Below are positions 5,915 through 10,913 of a stretch of 10,913 nt of DNA, in pieces. Both the position numbers and the translations under genes were made by a program. Source of the DNA: Chloroflexota bacterium (GTDB taxonomy: Bacteria; Chloroflexota; Anaerolineae; Anaerolineales; Villigracilaceae). Below the pieces are notes generated by a model. The model made no database searches. It had not been told where the DNA came from and was given only the letters and a program-made list of their open reading frames with translations. Within the stretch, counting starts at the first letter, position 1. Each line of letters begins with the position of its first letter. The stretch covers positions 1-10,913 of the forward strand of contig JAPLGV010000479.1 of the NCBI GenBank assembly GCA_026389975.1. The letters run 5' to 3'.

Positions 5915-5968
5915 GGTTCACATATTTGCGCAGTACCCTGTGGTTCGGATATTTGCTCAGTACCCTGT
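5915..5968. repeat. 27-bp tandem repeat, two copies
   Basis: 5915-5941 and 5942-5968 are adjacent copies matching at 24 of 27 positions. Each contains ATATTTGC, one variable base, then CAGTACCCTGT. The array lies in the convergent tyrS-rimM intergenic region. Tandem repeats of this size occur inside the ends of IS21-family elements, among other places, but no transposase gene is nearby, so any such origin is speculation. Confidence 0.85.
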
Positions 5969-5995
5969 ATGCTTGAACTCCAACCGGATGGACCG

Positions 5996-6036
5996 CAAAG
6001 ACACCAAATCACAAATATACTTTCTGTGTGTCTTTG
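5996..6036. other. Inverted repeat just downstream of rimM
   Basis: CAAAGACAC (5996-6004) pairs perfectly with GTGTCTTTG (6028-6036) around a 23-nt A/T-rich loop. It lies 12 nt beyond the rimM stop codon. No T-run follows on either strand, so it is not a standard terminator, but it may stabilise the 3' end of the ffh-rimM transcript. It resembles the CAAAGACnC-type intergenic palindromes common in many genomes. Confidence 0.45.
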
Positions 6037-6047
6037 TACCTTATTAG

Positions 6048-6614
6048 TTACGAATTCTTACCTTCTTCATCAACAAGGCCGGGGAGTAAACGTACCTTCA
6101 TTGTTTTTGCGTCCAGGTCCACGTCCAGAACGACCTCGGGGATGGCCGGGAGCAGAAGCTCGCGCCCGGCTGAGGCTGTCACCACATAAACATCGTTCGC
6201 GCCGGTCTCCAGGATTTCTGTCAGTGTACCGAGGGGATTGCCCGCCTCATCCACTACTTCCAGGTCGAGCAGTTTGTGGAAATAAAACTCACCTTCGGGT
6301 AGTTCGGACGCTTCCGATGCGGCAATGGAGAGAATCTGGTTTCGATAACGGCCTGCCTGCTCGGGAGTAGTTACGCCCTCAAAGCCAAGAAGCAGTCCCT
6401 CATTGTGAGGCCGCTGGCTGGCAATGAACAACTTCCCATGCTTTTCGCCGAGGTAGATGGCTTTCTTCGGGCTTAAGCGTTCGGGAAAATCTGTGTAGAT
6501 TTCCGCCACTACTTCACCATGTACACCATGCGGACGGCGCACCTTCCCGACTACCAAGAAAGCAGGCCCGCCAGCAGTTGGCGGGCCTGCAGGTCGTTTT
6601 TTGGCACCAGACAT
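6048..6614 (-). CDS. rimM: Ribosome maturation factor RimM
   Basis: This 188-residue protein assists assembly of the 30S head, binding S19, in the cytoplasm. The N-terminal RimM domain shows VVGKVRRPHGVHGEV (residues 21-35). A PRC-barrel domain follows, with YFHKLLDLEVVDEAGNPLGTLTEI and the conserved GANDVYVV (about 138-145), then LLLPAIPEVV (about 153-162). The first roughly 17 residues (MSGAKKRPAGPPTAGGP) are a low-complexity extension before the domain and coincide with a strong DNA palindrome. The ATG is only 4 nt after the khpA stop and has no Shine-Dalgarno, which suggests translational coupling. It is the last gene of the ffh-rpsP-khpA-rimM unit. Confidence 0.94.
   Translation of the reverse strand: MSGAKKRPAGPPTAGGPAFLVVGKVRRPHGVHGEVVAEIYTDFPERLSPKKAIYLGEKHGKLFIASQRPHNEGLLLGFEGVTTPEQAGRYRNQILSIAASEASELPEGEFYFHKLLDLEVVDEAGNPLGTLTEILETGANDVYVVTASAGRELLLPAIPEVVLDVDLDAKTMKVRLLPGLVDEEGKNS
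6562..6590 (-). other. Strong hairpin in the 5' coding region of rimM
   Basis: A perfect 12-bp GC-rich inverted repeat (6562-6573 with 6579-6590) closes a 5-nt loop over codons 9-18 of rimM, 24 nt after the start codon. In the mRNA it could slow initiation or early elongation. On the opposite strand it is followed after six bases by T6 (6597-6602), so it also looks like a poor rightward terminator antisense to rimM. Confidence 0.75.
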
Positions 6615-6618
6615 ACTG

Positions 6619-6852
6619 TTAGGGTTCTACCACGTCAAGCGTGACCTGGCAACCTTCACGCTCAGCGGCCACCCGCAGCAGGGTGCGGATGGCATTGGCT
6701 ACCCGCCCACCCTTGCCGATGACACGACCCATGTCGTCTTTGGCAACACTCAGTTCCAGTGTCACACGGTTGCCGTGACGGATCTCGTCTACAGCAACTT
6801 CATCCGGATGGTCTACGAGGGATTTAGCGATATATTCTGTGATTGCTTTCAT
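6619..6852 (-). CDS. khpA: KH-domain RNA-binding protein KhpA (YlqC-type)
   Basis: This 77-residue protein is a single KH domain. The RNA-binding loop and helix read GRVIGKGGRVANAIRTLL (about 42-59), with the GxxG motif intact as GKGG. In bacteria that have been studied, KhpA pairs with KhpB and binds many transcripts, with roles in cell division and small-RNA function; no KhpB is encoded here. Its place between rpsP and rimM is the usual one for this family. The ribosome binding site is weak (TTGAGA before the ATG). The 114-bp gap from rpsP is filled by a foldable element. Length is typical. Confidence 0.93.
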   Translation of the reverse strand: MKAITEYIAKSLVDHPDEVAVDEIRHGNRVTLELSVAKDDMGRVIGKGGRVANAIRTLLRVAAEREGCQVTLDVVEP

Positions 6853-6874
6853 GGCATCTCAATATGAGTGTAGT

Positions 6875-6959
6875 AACGACTTCCCTGGCACCGCCCGCCA
6901 CACCGTCCGGATGTCCTTCCGGGAGGGCAGGTGGAGTCGCTTTAACGCCTGAAGTCGTT
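6875..6959 (-). ncRNA. Structured RNA element between rpsP and khpA
   Basis: Nested inverted repeats fill this gap. There is an outer 9-bp helix (AACGACTTC 6875-6883 with GAAGTCGTT 6951-6959). An inner 8-bp helix follows (CACCGCCC 6889-6896 with 6925-6933, one bulged base). The apical helix is 5 bp (6907-6911 with 6918-6922). In the operon mRNA it would make a long hairpin with internal loops, 22 nt upstream of the khpA start. It has no terminator T-run. It may set the stoichiometry between rpsP and khpA, serve as an RNase processing site, or bind a protein. I cannot match it to a known RNA family. Confidence 0.55.
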
Positions 6960-6966
6960 GCCACGA

Positions 6967-7308
6967 TCACTTACCGGTTTTGTTGGTGGGGACGCGTGCC
7001 GCCCTGGCTGTTTCAGCCTCGGTCAGCAGAGTCTCTACAGATTCACCAGCCTTGAAACGCTCGATGCGTTCCGCGGTGCCGGCGGTCTTGAACAACTGAG
7101 CCACCGACTCGCTCGGCTGGGCGCCTTTACTCATCCACTCGTAGACGCGGTCTTCTTTGATGTTCAGAGTAGCCGGTTCAGTGCGCGGATTGTAGAAGCC
7201 AACGATTTCCAGGAAGCGACCATCGCGCGGGCTTTCCTTGTCCGCAATGACCAGGCGGTAAGACGGCTGGCCCTTTTGACCAGTACGGCGAAGACGAATA
7301 CGAACCAT
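6967..7308 (-). CDS. rpsP: 30S ribosomal protein S16
   Basis: This 113-residue ribosomal protein stabilises the 5' domain of 16S rRNA in the small subunit. The start MVRIRLRRTGQKGQPSYRLVIADKESPRDGRFLEIVGFYNP is diagnostic of S16, followed by the typical YEWMSKGAQPSESV region. The C-terminal tail (about residues 87-113) extends past the minimal 80-85-residue core and is Ala/Glu rich with a basic end. The start at 7308 is supported by AAGGAG 9 nt upstream; the in-frame ATG at 7326 lies before that site and is rejected. It lies 181 bp after ffh. Confidence 0.96.
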   Translation of the reverse strand: MVRIRLRRTGQKGQPSYRLVIADKESPRDGRFLEIVGFYNPRTEPATLNIKEDRVYEWMSKGAQPSESVAQLFKTAGTAERIERFKAGESVETLLTEAETARAARVPTNKTGK

Positions 7309-7413
7309 TAGAAAATTCTCCTTCAAATGTTGTTGTCAGTTTTTTGGCATCAGCAGGCCGCGCAGAGAGGGGCAGAAAGGAGTGCGCAGTGCGGTGCTGA
7401 GAACCTTCAATTT

Positions 7414-7477
7414 GGCAGGGTAGGGATTGCAAAGTGCCCAAAGGGCGCCCTGCCCTGGGTGACGACAAACGCCACCC
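7414..7477. repeat. Palindromic intergenic repeat between ffh and rpsP
   Basis: Clustered inverted repeats are visible: GGCAGGG (7414-7420) with CCCTGCC (7448-7454), enclosing GCCC/GGGC (7436-7446), and beside them GGGTG (7457-7461) with CACCC (7473-7477). On the minus strand the element opens with TGTAGGGGTGGCG and runs to CCCTACCCTGCC. This resembles the TGTAGGGGCG-type short palindromic repeats scattered in Anaerolineae and other genomes; that comparison is from memory. It may be a REP/MITE-like insertion in the operon or simply leader structure. Confidence 0.5.
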
Positions 7478-7489
7478 CTACATTTTACC

Positions 7490-8812
7490 TCATCCGAACA
7501 AACGCGACAGGCCGCGTCCGCCGGTTTTTTGCAGCATTTTGAACATTTTTTGCATCTCGCGGAACTGTTTTACCAACCGGTTCACATCCTGGACCTCAAG
7601 CCCGCAGCCACGGGCGATACGTCTGCGGCGGCTGGCGTTCAGCACATCCGGGTTACGACGCTCGGAGGGTGTCATTGAATTGATGATCGCTTCTGTGCGG
7701 TTCGTCGAACGGTCCAGCTCTTCGGGCGAGATATTGCGGGCAGCCCGTCCCATTTCGCCAGGGAGCATATCCGCCATCTGGCTCATCGGGCCCATCTTTT
7801 TTGACGAGCGCAGCATTTCAACCAGGTCTTCGAGTGTAAACTCGCCTTTGGCGAGACGTTCCGCCTGCCTCTGGGCCTGATTTTCGTCAAAGGCTGCCTC
7901 GGCTTTTTCGATCAGGCCGAGTACGTCACCCATGCCCAGGATACGGGAAGCCAGACGTTCGGGCTGGAAGGCTTCCAGCGCGTCCAGTTTTTCACCTGTC
8001 CCGATAAACTTGATCGGGACGCCAGTCACCGAACGGATGGAGATGGCCGCACCGCCGCGCGAGTCACCGTCCATTTTGGTCATGATGAGACCGGTGAGCG
8101 GAACGACATCCCGGAAGCCTTCAGCGACGTGCAGGGCTTCCTGGCCAATCATCGCATCCACTACAAGCAGGATTTCAGCGGGAGGCACGTTCCGGACAAT
8201 GGCCTGGAGTTCGCCCATCAGGGTTTCATCCAATTGGGAGCGGCCGGCCGTGTCCAGGATGACGACGGTGTAGCCACCATTTTTCGCTTTTTGGAAGGCG
8301 CGCTTCGCCAGTTCGGGCGGTTTGATGTTGGCCTCGAAAAAGACCGGATCTTCCAGTTGCTGGCCCAGGGTCCGCAACTGCTCCGCTGCCGCCGGGCGGT
8401 ACTTGTCCCCGGCCACGAGCATGACGCGTTCACCACGCCCGCGCAGGAAGCTCGCCAGTTTCCCGGCGGCGGTCGTTTTGCCCGAGCCCTGCAAACCGAC
8501 CAGCATCAACATGCGCGGCTTCTCGCCGGAAAGGTTGAGCGGAGCGGGTTCGCCGAGCGTGGCGACCATTTCCTCGTTGACGATTTTAACGACCTGCTGG
8601 CCCGGGTTGAGAGCCTTCGAGACTTCCGACCCAACTGCACGCATGCGTACGCGGGTGATAAAGTCCTTGACCACGCTGTAGTGCACGTCGGCTTCCAGCA
8701 GCGCCAGGCGGACTTCCCGCATGGCAACATCAACGTCGGCTTCGGATAGTTTGCCGCGTTTCCGCAGTTGGTCAAAAAGCTGGGTAAGCCGTCCGGTCAG
8801 CGTCTCGAACAT
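7490..8812 (-). CDS. ffh: Signal recognition particle GTPase Ffh
   Basis: This 440-residue protein binds signal sequences of nascent membrane and exported proteins and, with 4.5S RNA and FtsY, delivers ribosomes to the translocon. The N domain (about 1-95) is followed by the G domain with P-loop GLQGSGKT (106-113), DTAGR (187-191) and TKMDGD (245-250). The methionine-rich M domain (about 325-440) contains INSMTPSERRNPDVLNASRRRRIARG, which binds SRP RNA, and a KQFREMQKMFKMLQK helix. Length is normal. It is the first gene of the ffh-rpsP-khpA-rimM unit and has a good promoter of its own. The Shine-Dalgarno is modest (GAAGAG). The intergenic region is shared with divergent degV. Confidence 0.97.
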   Translation of the reverse strand: MFETLTGRLTQLFDQLRKRGKLSEADVDVAMREVRLALLEADVHYSVVKDFITRVRMRAVGSEVSKALNPGQQVVKIVNEEMVATLGEPAPLNLSGEKPRMLMLVGLQGSGKTTAAGKLASFLRGRGERVMLVAGDKYRPAAAEQLRTLGQQLEDPVFFEANIKPPELAKRAFQKAKNGGYTVVILDTAGRSQLDETLMGELQAIVRNVPPAEILLVVDAMIGQEALHVAEGFRDVVPLTGLIMTKMDGDSRGGAAISIRSVTGVPIKFIGTGEKLDALEAFQPERLASRILGMGDVLGLIEKAEAAFDENQAQRQAERLAKGEFTLEDLVEMLRSSKKMGPMSQMADMLPGEMGRAARNISPEELDRSTNRTEAIINSMTPSERRNPDVLNASRRRRIARGCGLEVQDVNRLVKQFREMQKMFKMLQKTGGRGLSRLFG

Positions 8813-8853
8813 GTTATCTCTTCATTAAAAAGCAATTGCCCGAAGGCGGACAG

Positions 8854-8882
8854 ATTTTAGCCGATAACAGGCAGATGGTCAA
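8854..8882 (-). promoter_or_regulatory. Promoter of the ffh operon
   Basis: On the minus strand, TTGACC (8877-8882) and TAAAAT (8854-8859) are separated by exactly 17 nt, close to the housekeeping sigma-70 consensus. The predicted start is near 8847, giving a leader of about 35 nt to the ffh ATG. Confidence 0.75.
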
Positions 8883-8924
8883 GGAAAAGCGCGTCCAAAG
8901 GGAACTATCAGGGTTATATCTTTG

Positions 8925-8930
8925 TATAAT
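8925..8930 (+). promoter_or_regulatory. -10 box for degV
   Basis: TATAAT directly preceded by TG, the same TGTATAAT octamer as in the tyrS leader promoter, lies 35 nt upstream of the degV ATG. The -35 at 17 nt is poor (GAACTA). The predicted start near 8937 leaves room for the AAAGGAG ribosome binding site at 8954-8960. Confidence 0.6.
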
Positions 8931-8965
8931 CGAGTGTCTCAAAATTCCCTGCCAAAGGAGAAAGT

Positions 8966-9820
8966 ATGTCGAAAGTTGCAGTTATTACCGATAGCACCGC
9001 CTATCTCCCCGATGCACTGTTGAAAGCGCATCACATTACAGTTACACCTCAGGTACTGATCTGGGGCGAGGAAACTTTCCGCGACGGTGTGGACATCATG
9101 CCGGATGATTTCTACAAACGGCTGGAGACCGCCAAGGTCATGCCGACCACATCCCAGGTCTCGATCGTTGACATGAAAGCCGCCTTTGAGAAACTACTGG
9201 AAAGTGGTTACGATGTGCTGGGTATTTTCATCTCCTCGAAACTCTCCGGCACAATCCAGTCTGCCACCCAGGCGCGTGAGATGCTGTCAAAAGCCGCCGA
9301 TAAAGTTTCCATCGTTGACTCCAATTCCACGGCGATGGCAATGGGCTTCCAGGTGCTGGTTGCCGCCCGGGCCGCTCAGGACGGAGCCAACCTGGCCGAA
9401 TGCCAAAAACTGGCCGAAAAAGCCCGCGACCATACCGGCGTCTATTTCGTGGTAGATACGCTGGAATTCCTGCGCCGCGGCGGCCGCATCGGTGGTGCGC
9501 AGGCGCTGCTCGGTTCGGCGCTGAATATCAAGCCGATCCTCGAACTGCGGGATGGACGGATCGAATCGGTGGAAAAAGTCCGTACCAAGGGAAAGGCCAT
9601 AGACCGGATGATTGACCTGGTCGCCCAGCACATCGCAGGCCGGACCCCGGTCCGGCTGGCCACGCTGCACGCCAACGCTGAGGCTGAGGCGCGCGCCGCA
9701 CTCAACACCGCCGCCCTTCAGTTGCAGCCAATCGAGACGGTCTTTGCGTCCGTCTCGCCGGTCATTGGGACGCACGCCGGTCCGGGCACTATCGGATTGG
9801 CATTTATGGCCGGGATGTAA
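8966..9820 (+). CDS. DegV-family fatty-acid-binding protein (FakB-like)
   Basis: This 284-residue cytosolic protein belongs to the DegV/FakB family, which binds single fatty acids. Some members present them to the kinase FakA for phosphorylation. Visible signatures are TDST (8-11), TSQ (62-64), SSKLSGT (90-96), DTLEFLRRGGRIG (about 164-176) and the C-terminal SPVIGTHAGPGTIG loop. No FakA kinase is encoded in the window, so pathway membership is uncertain and no specific symbol is given. AAAGGAG lies 5 nt before the ATG. The gene is monocistronic, with its own promoter and a very strong terminator. It is divergent from ffh. Length is typical for the family. Confidence 0.93.
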   Translation: MSKVAVITDSTAYLPDALLKAHHITVTPQVLIWGEETFRDGVDIMPDDFYKRLETAKVMPTTSQVSIVDMKAAFEKLLESGYDVLGIFISSKLSGTIQSATQAREMLSKAADKVSIVDSNSTAMAMGFQVLVAARAAQDGANLAECQKLAEKARDHTGVYFVVDTLEFLRRGGRIGGAQALLGSALNIKPILELRDGRIESVEKVRTKGKAIDRMIDLVAQHIAGRTPVRLATLHANAEAEARAALNTAALQLQPIETVFASVSPVIGTHAGPGTIGLAFMAGM

Positions 9821-9847
9821 GAAGAAACCATGGATGGGTCAGCAGAG

Positions 9848-9891
9848 AAAGGGTCTGGCGTATGCCAGACCCTTTATTTTATTTTTTTTTT
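9848..9891 (+). terminator. Rho-independent terminator of degV
   Basis: A perfect 12-bp stem (9848-9859 with 9864-9875) closes a GTAT tetraloop and is followed by a long T-rich tract ending in ten T residues (9882-9891). It starts 27 nt after the degV stop codon and separates degV from the S1-domain gene. Confidence 0.96.
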
Positions 9892-9913
9892 CGTAAGAAA
9901 ACGGAAATTGTGA

Positions 9914-9942
9914 TTGACGGTTACCCCCGAAGCAGGTATAAT
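9914..9942 (+). promoter_or_regulatory. Consensus promoter of the S1-domain gene
   Basis: TTGACG (9914-9919) and TATAAT (9937-9942) with exact 17-nt spacing match the sigma-70 consensus at 11 of 12 positions. The predicted start near 9949 gives a leader of about 35 nt carrying GGGAG before the ATG. It is the strongest promoter in the window, which suggests high expression. Confidence 0.9.
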
Positions 9943-9983
9943 CCGCCTTCGGCTCAAATCAAGAAATTACGGGAGTAAGCGAT

Positions 9984-10757
9984 ATGGAAACAAAAAACGC
10001 GGCGCCTGAAAACGCGCTGCAACCAAAGGCACGTCTGACAGGCAAAGTCATTAAAACCACCATTGCGGGGGCCATCGTAGACATCGGGCAAAAAGTACCC
10101 GGCGTTATCCACATCTCACAATTGCAGAAAGACTCGGTCAACCGCGTTGAAGAAATTATTCAGGTCGGTCAAGAAGTAAACGTGTGGGTGCGCCGCGTAC
10201 ACGACGACCGCGTGGAACTGACCATGGTCGAGCCTTTGACCCTTGAATGGCGCGAACTGAAGCCCGATATGGTTGTCAAAGGCAAAGTATCCCGCCTGGA
10301 AACGTACGGCGCGTTCGTGGAAATCGGCGCCGAGCGCCCCGGCCTGGTGCACGTCAGCGAGATTTCGCATGACTACGTCAAGAATCCGTCCGAAGTGTTG
10401 AAAGAGGGCGACGAAGTAGAGGCTAAAATCCTGGACGTGGACCGCCGCAAGAAGCAGATCCGCCTGAGCATCAAAGCCGCCATGCCCAAACCAGAAGAAG
10501 TGGTGGCTGAGGTCAAAAAGTCCGAACCACGCAAGGGACGCAGCGGCAAGAAAGGCAAGAAACAGGAAGAGTTCGTCCAGGAGCCAGAAGCCAAAGAGCC
10601 CGAACTGACGGCTTTCCAGATCGCATTCCAGAAAGCCCAGGAACGCGCGGATGATAAGAAAAGCTCTGCAAAGAGCAGGAAGTCAAAGTCCATTCTCAAG
10701 GATGAGCAGGAAGAGATTTTCAGCCGCACGCTTGAGAATCGCATCACGCCCGGTTAA
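9984..10757 (+). CDS. Two-S1-domain RNA-binding protein (ribosomal protein S1-like)
   Basis: This 257-residue protein has two S1/OB-fold RNA-binding domains. Domain 1 spans about 15-82 and contains GKVIKTTIAGAIVDIGQKVPG and VIHISQL. Domain 2 spans about 95-165 and contains GKVSRLETYGAFVEIGAERPG and LVHVSEIS. A long Lys/Glu-rich, probably disordered tail (about 166-257) ends near ILKDEQEEIFSRTLENRITPG. It is much shorter than classical four-to-six-domain ribosomal protein S1, so it may be a reduced S1, a translation cofactor or an RNA-stability factor. Domain 2 fits the consensus better than domain 1. GGGAG lies 8 nt from the ATG, behind a near-consensus promoter. It appears monocistronic in this window. 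Confidence 0.9.
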   Translation: METKNAAPENALQPKARLTGKVIKTTIAGAIVDIGQKVPGVIHISQLQKDSVNRVEEIIQVGQEVNVWVRRVHDDRVELTMVEPLTLEWRELKPDMVVKGKVSRLETYGAFVEIGAERPGLVHVSEISHDYVKNPSEVLKEGDEVEAKILDVDRRKKQIRLSIKAAMPKPEEVVAEVKKSEPRKGRSGKKGKKQEEFVQEPEAKEPELTAFQIAFQKAQERADDKKSSAKSRKSKSILKDEQEEIFSRTLENRITPG

Positions 10758-10786
10758 TCCAACCATACAACAAAAAACCCTGACAG

Positions 10787-10801
10787 GTTATCTGAGGTAA
10801 C
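10787..10801 (+). other. Small hairpin after the S1-domain gene
   Basis: GTTATC (10787-10792) pairs with GGTAAC (10796-10801), including one G-U, around a TGA loop, 30 nt after the stop codon. No real T-run follows, so terminator activity is doubtful. Confidence 0.35.
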
Positions 10802-10885
10802 TTCTTAAAAAAGTGGGGTATGGGGGTTCGCAAGCGGGCTTCGCCCGCTTGCGAACCCCCATCTTCCCCCCAATTATTGAGAAGT
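10800..10885. repeat. Large inverted repeat, MITE-like or bidirectional terminator
   Basis: A perfect 20-bp inverted repeat (10820-10839 with 10843-10862) closes a 3-nt loop. It is extended outward by imperfect G-rich/C-rich arms to ACTTCTTAA (10800-10808) and TTGAGAAGT (10877-10885), which match in 8 of 9 positions. The whole 86 bp is therefore one long imperfect palindrome. No coding capacity is visible and there is no clear target-site duplication. It may be a REP/MITE-like repeat or a strong stem-loop ending the S1 transcript. Confidence 0.75.
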
Positions 10886-10913
10886 CGCCATGAACTCTGT
10901 TCACCACCAAGCA

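Noticed and set aside
5785..5968. A small CRISPR array
   Set aside because: There are two unrelated repeat pairs, one dispersed and one directly tandem without a spacer; neither shows regular repeat-spacer spacing, and no cas genes are present.
5879..6370. A 163-codon plus-strand gene between tyrS and rimM
   Set aside because: It runs through the 27-bp tandem repeats and then antisense to rimM, with no ribosome binding site and no family resemblance.
6562..6602. A functional rightward terminator inside rimM
   Set aside because: The T-run begins six bases after the stem, and no plus-strand transcription unit ends there; I treat it as a hairpin in rimM mRNA instead.
7309..7326. Start of rpsP at the ATG at 7326
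   Set aside because: AAGGAG lies between 7326 and 7308 and serves the ATG at 7308; S16 proteins begin at the equivalent MVRIRLRR.

Overview
This 10.9 kb window reads as ordinary chromosomal DNA from a moderately GC-rich bacterium. I infer Chloroflexota, probably class Anaerolineae. The grounds are protein flavour, direct glutaminylation by a GlnRS, the ffh-rpsP-KH-rimM gene order, strong TATAAT-type -10 boxes and short GC-rich palindromic intergenic repeats. This assignment is an inference, since no rRNA or other definitive marker is present.

Layout. (1) 1-475, + strand: the tail of an unidentified gene, a HicA-type mRNA interferase toxin, a short gene-like remnant and a strong terminator. 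(2) 476-3836, - strand: glutaminyl-tRNA synthetase, then a short-chain dehydrogenase translationally coupled to a TauE/SafE-type membrane transporter. (3) 3915-5766, + strand: a small two-helix membrane protein of unknown function, then the tyrS regulatory leader and tyrosyl-tRNA synthetase. (4) 5767-6047: a convergent intergenic region with two families of direct repeats. (5) 6048-8812, - strand: the translation/secretion operon ffh, rpsP, khpA, rimM, with several structured intergenic elements. (6) 8966-10757, + strand: a DegV-family lipid-binding protein with a textbook terminator, then a two-S1-domain RNA-binding protein behind a textbook promoter. The window ends in a large inverted repeat.

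The standout is 4257-4554, upstream of tyrS. A TATAAT box sits about 9 nt before an ATG that opens a 14-codon ORF, MNAGFTSLYYYSHP, with three consecutive tyrosine codons. It is followed by a hairpin overlapping those codons, an alternative hairpin and a perfect intrinsic terminator. The three pairings are mutually exclusive in the way a ribosome-mediated attenuator requires. I read this as a probable Tyr-sensing attenuator for the tyrosyl-tRNA synthetase, with a leaderless leader peptide. It is not a T-box.

The main operon joins protein export (Ffh of the signal recognition particle), 30S assembly (S16, RimM) and a small KH RNA chaperone, a combination common in bacteria. The synthetases GlnRS and TyrRS and the S1-domain protein add to the translation theme. 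The remaining genes are accessory: toxin, transporter, dehydrogenase and DegV.
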